A stretch of DNA of 33,000 nucleotides from Blastopirellula marina. GTDB taxonomy: Bacteria > Planctomycetota > Planctomycetia > Pirellulales > Thermoguttaceae. A program made the translations under genes and the position numbers. The DNA lies in assembly GCA_020721965.1 (NCBI GenBank), contig DYLS01000007.1, positions 1-33,000 on the forward strand, given 5' to 3'. The notes beneath the pieces were generated by a model that was given only the letters and a program-made list of their open reading frames with translations, was not told the origin of the DNA and did no database searches. Positions 25,867 through 33,000 of the stretch are shown here, piece after piece; the stretch's first letter is position 1, and the number at the start of each line of letters is the position of its first letter.

Positions 25867-26940
25867 ATGAAGCAGGCCCAGCCATGCGGTACCGGGCTAG
25901 ATTCTGTGCTTTTTTGTGGCGGTGCCTCTGCGGACGTGTCTCCATCGCTGGACATACCGGAACTTCCCGACCTGGAGGCCGACCTGCGGGCCTTGATTGC
26001 CGCCATTCCCGCCGGCAAGCTGACCACTTGCGGCATGTTGGCCGAAGCGTTGGGGGATCGCGCAGCCGCGGTCTGGATTGGTCGGTGGTTGCAGGAGCAC
26101 GCCCACCACGACAGTTGCCACTGCCATCGCGTGGTTCGCGTGGGCGGAGTTGTGGGAGGATACGCAAGAGACGCGGCCTTCAAGCTGGCGCGGCTGCGTG
26201 CCGAGGGGGCACTGCTGCCCGACGGCTCTTGGAACCCCGAGGCCCTGCTCCCGCGCGAAGTATTGCACTCCGTCTTGCCGTCGCCACCTCTGGCGGAGTT
26301 GCGGCGGTGGCAAGAGGAGGTTCGCCGAGCGGTACGCCTGCAACCCTTGGCAAACCCGCCCGAATACCTGGGTGGCGTCGATGCCAGCTATGGTGTCCGG
26401 GGCGAGGCCGTGGCGGCCTATTGCCACGTCCGCCGCAGTGATGGCCAACTCCTGGAAAGCATCGTGGTGCGGCAGCCGTGCCGATTTCCGTACATCTCAG
26501 GCTACCTGGCGTTTCGGGAATTGCCCGTCATGCTGGCCGCCGTATCCGCGGCGAGACGGGCGGGGCTTCGACCAGACCTGCTGTTGGTGGACGGGGCGGG
26601 CGTATTGCATCCCCGCCGGGCCGGGCTGGCGTCGCACTTGGGGGTCCTGCTCGGCACGCCGACCGTAGGGGTCACCAAGAAGCTCCTCTGCGGTACCCTG
26701 CCGCAAGGCGAGCCGCAGCTACCCGGCGCCGCCTCACCCATTGTCCTCGACGGCGAAACGATGGGCGTTTGCCTGCGTTCTCAGTCGGGCCATGCGAGGT
26801 GCGTGTATGTATCGCCCGGCCACCTCGTTGACGTGACGGACGGCGCGACGTGGACGGCCGCCTGCTTCCCCCGCCGCCTGCCCGAGACGATCTACTGGGC
26901 AGACCGCATCAGCCGCCAAGCCAGCCGGCGTCCCGGCTGA
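25867..26940 (+). CDS. MGMT-like domain fused to endonuclease V
   Basis: A 357-residue fusion. Residues 36-120 resemble the DNA-binding domain of O6-alkylguanine-DNA alkyltransferases: IPAGKLTTCGMLAEALG (helix-turn-helix start), then CHCHRVVRVGGVVGGY. Cys86 aligns with the alkyl-acceptor Cys of PCHRV (Pro replaced by His). The usual arginine finger before the recognition helix is missing. Residues 135-350 are endonuclease V, which nicks DNA beside deoxyinosine: GGVDASYG (Asp172), FRE (Glu218) and VDGAGVLHPRRAGLASHLGV (Asp242) are all intact. An alkyltransferase-endonuclease V fusion is known from the archaeon Ferroplasma. The start is uncertain: the frame is open upstream and no strong ribosome site is seen. 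The gene symbol nfi fits only the C-terminal part. Confidence 0.88.
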   Translation: MKQAQPCGTGLDSVLFCGGASADVSPSLDIPELPDLEADLRALIAAIPAGKLTTCGMLAEALGDRAAAVWIGRWLQEHAHHDSCHCHRVVRVGGVVGGYARDAAFKLARLRAEGALLPDGSWNPEALLPREVLHSVLPSPPLAELRRWQEEVRRAVRLQPLANPPEYLGGVDASYGVRGEAVAAYCHVRRSDGQLLESIVVRQPCRFPYISGYLAFRELPVMLAAVSAARRAGLRPDLLLVDGAGVLHPRRAGLASHLGVLLGTPTVGVTKKLLCGTLPQGEPQLPGAASPIVLDGETMGVCLRSQSGHARCVYVSPGHLVDVTDGATWTAACFPRRLPETIYWADRISRQASRRPG

Positions 26941-26961
26941 TCGTCGCGCCGCGGTGATGCG

Positions 26962-27339
26962 GAGCGGGCCGCCGCTGTCGACCTATTCGCCGCAGCTACT
27001 CTCTGCCCCGCTGCCGATCTATTCGCCGCAGGCAATCTGTGCGTCGTTGTCAACCTGTGCGGCACAGTCAAACTTTGCGCCATTGTCAATCTGTGCGCCG
27101 CAGCCAACCTGTGAATCGCTGTCAATCTGTGCGGCGCAGTCACACTGTGCGCTTCAGTGAATCGGTGCATCGCAGTCCATCGGCGTACCGTGCCCCATAG
27201 GAAGGGGTACGCCGAGGTCAAGGAGTGCGCCGGGGGAAGGCGGTACGCTGCGGGCAGCGGCGTGCCGCAGTGATGCGGTAAGCCGCGGCGAAGAAGTCGT
27301 GCGGGGGCGACGTTTGCCGCCGCCGGTCTTGCGGCACGC
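26962..27339. repeat. 18-bp degenerate tandem array, about 21 units
   Basis: The spacer between two convergent genes is made almost entirely of 18-base units. The clearest run from 26980 to 27195 (12 units; consensus AATCTGTGCGCCGCAGTC). The units from 27196 to 27339 keep the period but are more diverged (GGTACGCC-like ends). Since 18 is a multiple of three, frames through it stay open and give hexapeptide repeats: minus strand TAxHRL-like, plus strand ICAPQS-like. No spacers separate the units, so it is not a CRISPR. On the minus strand it is in frame with the preceding gene beyond its TGA. Confidence 0.85.
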
Positions 27340-27353
27340 ATTCCCTCCCGCGA

Positions 27354-28541
27354 TCAATCCAGAAACTCGGGAGTATCCTGTCTGCCGTTGCGAAGCTCGC
27401 TGGACGACAAATCCTTGCGAAACTGCTCGCGCGGCACGCCCTGGCAGAGGGCGCGCAAGGCGGGCGGAAGGTCTAAATCGCCAAGCTCCAAGCAACGGTC
27501 GGACACCGCTCGCGCGAAGACCAAAAAGCGGCAGCCGCGCTCGGCGATGCGAGCGATGGCAGCGTCTCGGGCGGCGACGTCGTGCCCGTAATAGCGTGGA
27601 TCGGCAATCCTTTGAATCGTATCCGCCCCGACCACGAAGATCGCATTGGGAAAGCGGCGAGATTTTTCCTCGAACGTGGGGGCACGGGTCAGCCATAGCC
27701 CCTGATCCACGGAGAATTGCGAGGCACGGCGGCGCAATTCCGCGTAGTCTAGCGGCGGCTTGTCCACATTGATGATCGAGATTTCGAACTCGACGGGCAC
27801 GCCGAGCATCTTTTCCGCCAATTCCGCCATCTTTTGGTGACCGGCGTGCAAGGGATGGAACGCGCCCGGGAAAATGGCGGGAGAACCAGCCCCCGTCCAA
27901 TCGGCGGGGACGCCCAATCGGACGGCATCCGTCTCGCCAAGTAGGAGTCGCTGCCAGGCCGGGGGGGCCTCGGTCCGTTGTGCCTGGACCGTCTCCCCTG
28001 GTACCAAGAGCAAGGCCGACTCCGATGACAAACCCTTGGCCTCGGCAACCGCGTTAAGGACCATGAGGGCGGCGATTTTCTCCTCCTCCCCACGCGTGCG
28101 ATTGCCCTTCGTCAATTCCAGGGACCAGCTCGCGGTGACGTCCGGGCTTTGCAGGGCAACGTGAATGCGGTGCCCCCCTCGCTTGGGGCGATCCGTCGCC
28201 AAAGAGGCCGTGCAGGCGACTCCAGCGAGGGGAACGGCACTGGGCGGGTCCAAGGATTCCTCCGCGAACTCCTCGCGATACAAGCCCTGGGCGCGGAGGA
28301 AGGCCGCCATGGCCAGCGAGCGCGCCGTGGGTTCGGCGCAGAATTGGTCGGGCGGGGCACCCAGATATCGAACCACGGCGCGGCGGCAGTAAGGCACGCT
28401 GGCTTCCAACACGGTGCGGGAACCGCCGGGCACCGCCAGCAACATCGCGATTGCTTGGGCCCCCCCGCCAGTACATACCAATCCCACCCGAACTTGGCCA
28501 GCGTGAATGCGGCGAATGAGCGATTCGTACGACTCGATCAT
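27354..28541 (-). CDS. CinA-like domain fused to NadD-like nucleotidyltransferase
   Basis: A 395-residue two-domain protein. Residues 5-165 resemble the CinA C-terminal/PncC (NMN deamidase) domain: VCTGGGAQAIAMLLAVPGGSR matches its CTGG and PG-S motifs. The Ser of the usual ESCTGG is Val here, so activity is doubtful. Residues 220-395 are a nucleotidyltransferase of the NMN/NaMN adenylyltransferase type: FPGAFHPLHAGH (HxGH family motif, 224-235), FVVGADTIQRI, and near the end LSSSELR (378-384), matching the ISST-x-x-R ATP motif. The domains correspond to consecutive steps, NMN to NaMN to NaAD, so a role in NAD salvage is inferred. The ATG at 28541 follows GGTGATCC; upstream extensions look non-coding. 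Confidence 0.85.
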   Translation of the reverse strand: MIESYESLIRRIHAGQVRVGLVCTGGGAQAIAMLLAVPGGSRTVLEASVPYCRRAVVRYLGAPPDQFCAEPTARSLAMAAFLRAQGLYREEFAEESLDPPSAVPLAGVACTASLATDRPKRGGHRIHVALQSPDVTASWSLELTKGNRTRGEEEKIAALMVLNAVAEAKGLSSESALLLVPGETVQAQRTEAPPAWQRLLLGETDAVRLGVPADWTGAGSPAIFPGAFHPLHAGHQKMAELAEKMLGVPVEFEISIINVDKPPLDYAELRRRASQFSVDQGLWLTRAPTFEEKSRRFPNAIFVVGADTIQRIADPRYYGHDVAARDAAIARIAERGCRFLVFARAVSDRCLELGDLDLPPALRALCQGVPREQFRKDLSSSELRNGRQDTPEFLD

Positions 28542-28843
28542 CGGATCACCACATGCTGAAGGCTCGAAGTGCTGCTGTGCCCGATTATCACGGGGCCGCG
28601 TCAACACCCCCCCAGTCAGAGGGTATTCTAGGTCGAGGACAGCCCGGGCTGAAAACAACTCCGGTCGCCCGCGGCAATTTCCCCAATATTTGGCTTCGTG
28701 TTGCGAATAACCATTCGAGGGCCATCTCCCCCCCGCCATGCGGCCGGTCCGCGGATGCGAATCGGGGAGGCTGAACCTCAAGTGTATGTCGCGGTGTGTG
28801 TCGCGGTCCAGGTCCATCGGTGCCCAGTGTGGAGGAGCGAGTC
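28542..28843. other. Spacer between divergent NAD-fusion and coiled-coil genes
   Basis: About 300 bases. It contains the promoter-like pair at 28625-28653, a 12-bp palindrome CAGCCCGGGCTG (28640-28651) overlapping it, and a short 12-bp duplication ending in TGTCGCGGT at about 28783-28808. No gene is supported. Confidence 0.4.
28625..28653 (-). promoter_or_regulatory. Possible promoter of the CinA/NadD fusion gene
   Basis: On the minus strand TTCAGC (28653-28648) and TAGAAT (28630-28625) are 17 bases apart, about 85 bases before the start. The -10 is good and the -35 poor. The palindrome CAGCCCGGGCTG covers the -35, as a repressor site might. Confidence 0.35.
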
Positions 28844-29677
28844 ATGCTGAAAAAGATTTTGATCGGCTCAGGGGTGGTGTTGTTAACCGGAACGTTTTTC
28901 TTTGGGCGAGACTTGCTGAGCTATGTGCGGACTTCCGCGGGCATGGCCCGGGAGGCGGTGGTGGATGCCGTCCCCCTCGAGTTCCAGATTCGGCGGGCGC
29001 AGGACATGATCGAGGGATTGCTCCCTGAGATTCGCAAGAACATGCACGCCATTGCCCGCGAGGAAGTAGAGGTCGAGCGATTGGAACAGCAGATTGCCCA
29101 GATGCGCGAAGGCCTGGCCACGGAGAAGTCGGCGATCGTGCGGCTGCGGGATGACGTGGCCTCGGGCAAGGCCAAGGTGGTGTACGCCGGTCGAGAATTC
29201 ACGGCCGAGCAGGTGCGAGCGGACCTGGCCGCCCGCTTCGATCGCTACAAGATCAACGAGGCCACGCTGGCGGGCATGGAGCAGATTCACGCCGCGAGGA
29301 CCCGCACCTTGCAGGCGGCGCGGGAAAAAATGGAGGGGATGCTGGCTGCCAAGCGGCAATTGGAGGTGGAGGTGGCCAATCTCACGGCGCGGTTACAAAT
29401 GATCGAAGCGGCCCAAACCGCCTCCTCCTTGCACATTGATGGCAGCCGCCTGAGCCACGTTCGGGAACTCATTACAGACCTCCGTACCAAACTGGACGTT
29501 GCCGAACGTATGGTGGCGACAGAAACGCAATATCGCGGGGAGATTCCCGTGGAAGAGGCTAACAAACCCGATATCGTGGATGAAGTAACCCGCTACTTCC
29601 ACGAGCAACCGGAATCGGGCACGGCGGCGCAAGAGGAGGATGCCGCATCGCAAGACGCGGTCGCCCAGCTACCTTGA
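28844..29677 (+). CDS. Membrane-anchored coiled-coil protein
   Basis: A 277-residue protein. It has a short N-terminal membrane helix (4-21, KILIGSGVVLLTGTFFFG), then a long helical region (about 45-205) with heptad-like charged repeats such as VEVERLEQQIAQMREGLATEKS and REKMEGMLAAKRQLEVEVANL (each read in parts). The acidic, low-complexity tail is rich in Glu, Ala and Gln. The layout resembles PspA-like or other envelope scaffold proteins, but no family is certain. GGAGGAG seven bases before the ATG at 28844 fixes the start. The FHA-like gene follows about 65 bases downstream on the same strand, suggesting a shared transcript. Confidence 0.85.
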   Translation: MLKKILIGSGVVLLTGTFFFGRDLLSYVRTSAGMAREAVVDAVPLEFQIRRAQDMIEGLLPEIRKNMHAIAREEVEVERLEQQIAQMREGLATEKSAIVRLRDDVASGKAKVVYAGREFTAEQVRADLAARFDRYKINEATLAGMEQIHAARTRTLQAAREKMEGMLAAKRQLEVEVANLTARLQMIEAAQTASSLHIDGSRLSHVRELITDLRTKLDVAERMVATETQYRGEIPVEEANKPDIVDEVTRYFHEQPESGTAAQEEDAASQDAVAQLP

Positions 29678-29742
29678 ACGGACTGGGCATACCCGATCGA
29701 TCACATCCCGGGCTTCTGGAACGGACCGCGGGGGGAACCCAA

Positions 29743-30387
29743 ATGTGGTGGTTCGGTGATAAGGACCGCGCTGTCATGCCGACCCTGAATCGCTTCCACG
29801 GCGAACGCTTCCTGCTGTGGGTGGACGGGGTCGGTGGCTATTTGGTATGCCTCCAGCCGTCGGTCACGTTGGGTCGCGCGGAGCCGCCGGCCGCGGCGGA
29901 CATCCCACTGATCGCCGACCTCTCCATCCCACATGCCCGAATCACACGCGACGGCGAAGGCTACACCATCGAGGCATTTCGGCCGACGTGGGTGGACGGA
30001 AGGTTGGTGGAACGATTGACCCTGCTGTCGGACGACTGCCGGTTGCAACTTGGGGGGGCGGTACGACTGCGATTTCGTCGCCCTCACGCCCTGAGTGCCT
30101 CGGCTCGGCTGGAATACCTCAGTGGGCACCGTACCGTGCCGACTACCGATGGCGCCGTGCTGATGGCGGACCACTTGATCCTGGGGGCAAAACCCCGGTC
30201 TCACGTCGTGTGCCGCGAATGGGCGGGTGAGGTCATCCTGTTCCAGGAAAACGGTCGCCTTCACTGCAAGACCCCCGGGCGTTTCGCCGTGGATGGGAGG
30301 CCGGTTCGGGATCGGGCACCGCTAGACGCTGCATCTCGCGTGCAAGGCGAAGATTGGTCGTTCACGCTGGAGCCGCTTTCCTGCTGA
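29743..30387 (+). CDS. FHA-like domain protein
   Basis: A 214-residue protein. Its first half resembles a forkhead-associated (phosphothreonine-binding) domain. VTLGRAEPPAAADIPL (the GR turn), DLSIPHARITRDGEGY (the S-x-x-H-A-x-I core) and the following WVDGRLVERLTLLSDDCRLQLG strands are all in the expected order. The second half has weaker repeats of the same strand pattern (LILGAKPRSHVVCR). FHA domains recognise phosphothreonine, and a Ser/Thr kinase gene follows, so this may be a kinase partner. The ATG at 29743 has GGGGGAA nine bases upstream; a TTG at 29674 is less likely. Its last codons are already part of a 23-bp repeat. Confidence 0.82.
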   Translation: MWWFGDKDRAVMPTLNRFHGERFLLWVDGVGGYLVCLQPSVTLGRAEPPAAADIPLIADLSIPHARITRDGEGYTIEAFRPTWVDGRLVERLTLLSDDCRLQLGGAVRLRFRRPHALSASARLEYLSGHRTVPTTDGAVLMADHLILGAKPRSHVVCREWAGEVILFQENGRLHCKTPGRFAVDGRPVRDRAPLDAASRVQGEDWSFTLEPLSC

Positions 30388-30510
30388 AACTGAAGTGGCT
30401 CTCCAAAAGCGGCTGTCCAACTGAGATTGAAGTCACTTCCGCGTTGAAACTGGAGTCGCTTTCCTGCTGGAACGGGAGCTAACTTCGCGTTGCAAGCGGC
30501 TTCACGCGGG
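30365..30510. repeat. 23-bp degenerate tandem repeat after the FHA-like gene
   Basis: Units of 23 bases with the core CGTTGAAACTGGAGTCG begin inside the last codons of the FHA-like gene and continue for about 120 bases past its stop. One unit is lengthened by 14 bases. The clearest pair is around 30437-30482. The period is not a multiple of three. Confidence 0.6.
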
Positions 30511-30585
30511 GCCGGGCCGGGCGGCAGGGGAGCACCCCCGATCCTTTATTCGCACGGGGCAGGGCGACGATGGACACCAAGAATT

Positions 30586-30613
30586 TTGGGCTTCCGGCGA
30601 ATGACGATAGAAT
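30586..30613 (+). promoter_or_regulatory. Possible promoter of the Ser/Thr kinase gene
   Basis: TTGGGC (30586-30591) and TAGAAT (30608-30613) are 16 bases apart. Transcription would start near 30620, about 45 bases before the kinase ATG. The -10 differs from the consensus at one base; the -35 is weak. Confidence 0.45.
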
Positions 30614-30664
30614 GAAGGGGCGGCATGGGACGGAATGCCCCTGGCGGGGGAACGGAGGCTTCTG

Positions 30665-32686
30665 ATGTTGGAGACCGAATACGCCGTGGAAGATCGCTAT
30701 CCCAGCCCATCCGGTAGCTCGCCTCCGCCCCACGCGGCACCGCCTGCGCGTCGCTTCGACTATCCCGGCGGTGCCCGGCCACTGGAGGGCTACACCATCA
30801 AGCGGGGAATCGGTCACGGCGGATTCGGCGAAGTGTACTACGCTGTCGCCGATTCCGGCAAGGACGTTGCTCTGAAACTCATCCGCCGCAATCTGGAGGT
30901 CGAACTGCGGGGAATTGCGCACTGCCTGAATCTCAAGCACCCCAATCTGCTCGCCATTTATAACGTCCTCCAGGATGCCGAGGGCAACTATTGGGTGGTG
31001 ATGGAATACGTCGCCGGTACCTCGCTGCAAGACGTTCTGGCGGAGCATCCCAAAGGGCTGCCTGCCGCGGAGGCCTTGGCCTGGTTTCATGGCCTGGCGG
31101 CGGGAGTTGGCCACCTGCACAAGCACGGCATCGTGCATCGCGACCTCAAGCCCGGCAATATCTTTATCTTTTGCGAAGAGGGAGTGGTCAAGGTCGGCGA
31201 TTACGGGCTATCCAAGTTCATCGCGTGCAGCCGCCGCAGCGGGCAAACGGAGAGCGTGGGCACAGTGCATTACATGGCGCCGGAGATCGCGAACGGCCGC
31301 TACGGAAAGGAAATCGACATCTATGCCCTGGGGGTGATTCTGTACGAGATGCTGACCGGACGGCTTCCCTTCGAGGGGGAGACGGTCGGTGAGATTCTGA
31401 TGAAGCATCTGACCGCCTCGCCCGACTTGAGCGATGTCCCCGCCGAGTTTCGCGGCGTGGTGGCTCGGGCCTTGGAAAAGGACCCCGAAAAGCGATTCCA
31501 CAGTGTCGGCGAGATGCTAGCCGAATTGCCGGCACCGCCGGCAGGCGGCTACGTCGGCCCCACCAGGGGCATTCCCATGGGCCAGCGTGCGGCCCCAGAA
31601 CAGCAGCATACCGATGCCTACCCGGAGCAGACCGAGTTCGTGGCGGCGCAGCTCGCCGAACCGGTGGATGAGGAACCGATCTATCGCGGCCTGAAGCGCG
31701 GCTTCCACCGGGCCAAGGACTTCTGGCATTCCCGCGAGATGACCTTGCCGGTCAAGGTCCTTGTCGCCACGGGTTTGGTCGTGCTGGTGATTTTCAATGC
31801 AGGCTTCATCGTCCCCGCGGTGATCGGTCTGCTGATGCTTTACGCCTGCTATTGGGTTGTGCGGGCCTTGGTGGTCCAACCCAAACCCGCCCAATCGCCC
31901 ACGCCTCCCGCAGGCAAGCCCGCATCCCCGCCTCAGAACGTGGCGCCGGGCGAACGCGAGACCGTTGTGCACCGCTATTACAGCGCGGGGACGCGGCGGC
32001 GCATGTTGCGGGCGGAATTGAGCCGCCGTCCCATGCGACAGCGGGTCACGGAGTTGCTTGGCTCCCTGCTGGCATCGGCGGCGGTGGCGGCGATCGCCAC
32101 GGTGATCGCCGCCTTGCTGCGTAGCTTCCAGCAGGATATCCCCTCGCTTGCCCAGGCCACCTGGCTGTATGGGATGACCGTCCTCGCCTCATGGAGCATT
32201 CTCATCGCGGGCAAGTTCTGGGAGGATCGCGAGGGCGACACCGCCTGGCGCCGCTTCGTGATGCTGGTCATGGGACTGGGGCTTGGGGCGGTGGGATTCG
32301 CCTTGATGAAGTTTCTATTGGCGGACTTGCCTTTCGACCCACGTGGATTTCGCGCCATGAGCGGCAATCTGCGATTGCCCTGGAACGTCCCTTCCGGCTT
32401 CTACGACGGGGGGGAACCGATGCTCCCCGCCTTGTCTGCCGTATTCGGTACGCTTTTTTTGATTCTCCGCTGGTGGCGGATGTGCGATCCCATGCGATCG
32501 GCGCGCCTGACCATCAGCTCGCTGATCGTGGTTGCCATCGCGGCCGCAGGGGTGGCCACCGTCTGGGAATTCCCCTGGCATTGGCTGATCCTTCCTGCTG
32601 TCGCCACGGGCTTTACCGTACAGATGGCCGCCCCCTGGTTTACGCCGCGACTGAAAAATGAATCTCAACCCCGCTGGGACGAATAA
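30665..32686 (+). CDS. Membrane-bound Ser/Thr protein kinase
   Basis: A 673-residue Hanks-type kinase. The kinase domain covers about 42-290: glycine loop GIGHGGFGEVYYA (48-60), Lys71 in VALKLI, HRDLKPGN (158-165, Asp160), the metal motif DYG instead of DFG (179-181) and APE (205-207). A membrane helix pair follows (362-400). After a Pro-rich linker come about four or five more hydrophobic segments, including LLASAAVAAIATVIAALL and LVMGLGLGAVGFALMKFLL. The C-terminal half is therefore an integral membrane domain of unknown role, instead of the extracellular sensor common in bacterial kinases. GGAGG eight bases upstream fixes the ATG at 30665. The FHA-like neighbour is a plausible substrate or partner. 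Confidence 0.94.
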   Translation: MLETEYAVEDRYPSPSGSSPPPHAAPPARRFDYPGGARPLEGYTIKRGIGHGGFGEVYYAVADSGKDVALKLIRRNLEVELRGIAHCLNLKHPNLLAIYNVLQDAEGNYWVVMEYVAGTSLQDVLAEHPKGLPAAEALAWFHGLAAGVGHLHKHGIVHRDLKPGNIFIFCEEGVVKVGDYGLSKFIACSRRSGQTESVGTVHYMAPEIANGRYGKEIDIYALGVILYEMLTGRLPFEGETVGEILMKHLTASPDLSDVPAEFRGVVARALEKDPEKRFHSVGEMLAELPAPPAGGYVGPTRGIPMGQRAAPEQQHTDAYPEQTEFVAAQLAEPVDEEPIYRGLKRGFHRAKDFWHSREMTLPVKVLVATGLVVLVIFNAGFIVPAVIGLLMLYACYWVVRALVVQPKPAQSPTPPAGKPASPPQNVAPGERETVVHRYYSAGTRRRMLRAELSRRPMRQRVTELLGSLLASAAVAAIATVIAALLRSFQQDIPSLAQATWLYGMTVLASWSILIAGKFWEDREGDTAWRRFVMLVMGLGLGAVGFALMKFLLADLPFDPRGFRAMSGNLRLPWNVPSGFYDGGEPMLPALSAVFGTLFLILRWWRMCDPMRSARLTISSLIVVAIAAAGVATVWEFPWHWLILPAVATGFTVQMAAPWFTPRLKNESQPRWDE

Positions 32687-32788
32687 CATCCCGATCGCCC
32701 GGCGTTTGGTCAGCGCCCGGCAATCTCGCGGTTATCCCCGGGTAGCCCTTGCCGACCGATCCGGCGCGATTGCGAAAGGCGGTACGCC

Positions 32789-33000
32789 ATGTCTAATGTT
32801 GCTCTTACCGTGCTCCTTGCCGCGAGCCTGACGGGGCTAGTGGTACTCACCCTCATCACGCTCGGGGTGCTGGCTTTGCTGGGCCGACGATCGCGCCGGG
32901 CGGCCGCCATCGCGGTGGCTGTCCTCCTCGGAGGGGCCTGCCTTCTGACCCTCGGCAGTGGTGCCGCGCAGGTTGCAAGACCAAATGCCACGCCAGATTC
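32789..33000 (+). CDS. Small membrane protein (partial, runs off the window)
   Basis: The ATG at 32789 has AAAGGCGG about seven bases upstream and opens a frame that continues to the window end (70 codons). It contains two hydrophobic helices (VALTVLLAASLTGLVVLTLI, then AAAIAVAVLLGGACLLTL) separated by a basic loop (GRRSRR). Codon use is GC-rich like its neighbours. It follows the kinase by about 100 bases on the same strand. Family unknown. Confidence 0.65.
   Translation, partial: MSNVALTVLLAASLTGLVVLTLITLGVLALLGRRSRRAAAIAVAVLLGGACLLTLGSGAAQVARPNATPD

Noticed and set aside
22450-27339. CRISPR array
   Set aside because: The units are adjacent, degenerate and 14-18 bp long, with no unique spacers and no cas genes in the window.
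26892-27341. 149-codon minus-strand frame over the 18-bp array as an independent gene
   Set aside because: The frame is open only because the period is a multiple of three. The plus strand is open as well, there is no ribosome site, and it overlaps the end of the repair gene. Kept as a readthrough question only.

Overview
The window is about 33 kb of GC-rich bacterial DNA that looks planctomycetal, most likely from the Pirellulales. The evidence is a DUF1559 protein with a type IV pilin-like N-terminus, an ABC permease fused to a CPBP protease, a DUF4838 protein, a membrane Ser/Thr kinase beside an FHA-like protein, a Tat-exported Gfo/Idh/MocA oxidoreductase, and many solitary genes separated by long spacers. 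The genus cannot be fixed from the sequence; a thermophilic Thermogutta-like lineage is only a guess.

Layout. 1-5.5 kb: the Ala/Pro-rich end of a gene entering from the left, a Gfo/Idh/MocA oxidoreductase (-), then fmt, a PfkB sugar kinase, a ThpR-type RNA 2',3'-cyclic phosphodiesterase and an alpha/beta hydrolase (all +). 5.5-9 kb: a 0.7-kb spacer and a homodimeric-type pyruvate dehydrogenase E1 (aceE). 9.2-11.4 kb: a HEAT-repeat protein translationally coupled to a small membrane protein (-). 11.6-14.5 kb: a decayed segment bounded by an intact tRNA-Asp(GUC) gene and a displaced copy of its 3' half. It holds a gene broken by an in-frame amber codon and a frameshifted, 3'-truncated DUF1559 gene, with lower GC in part. 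15-17 kb: a 48-residue membrane protein, a Trm112-like protein and a membrane-anchored HtrA/Deg protease. 17.5-20.8 kb: an ABC exporter made of an ATPase and a permease-CPBP fusion, overlapping by 4 bp. 21-25.6 kb: an amidohydrolase, a sugar phosphate isomerase/epimerase and a DUF4838 protein. 25.9-28.5 kb: two fusion proteins, an MGMT-like domain plus endonuclease V, and a CinA-like domain plus a NadD-like nucleotidyltransferase. 28.8-33 kb: a membrane-anchored coiled-coil protein, an FHA-like protein, a membrane Ser/Thr kinase and the start of another membrane protein.

The most unusual signal is in the spacers. Several are built from short degenerate tandem repeats, each with its own sequence and its own period (14, 15/31, 16, 18 and 23 bp). 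Most begin at or inside the 3' end of a gene. The largest is a roughly 21-unit 18-bp array at 26962-27339. It fills nearly the whole spacer between two convergent genes and stays open in frame beyond the single TGA that ends the CinA/NadD-like gene.

Functionally the genes are mostly independent housekeeping units: translation initiation, tRNA/RNA maintenance, central carbon, NAD metabolism, DNA repair, envelope proteolysis, carbohydrate turnover and signalling. Only the ATPase/permease pair and the HEAT/membrane pair show clear translational coupling. The coiled-coil, FHA and kinase genes may form a signalling group.
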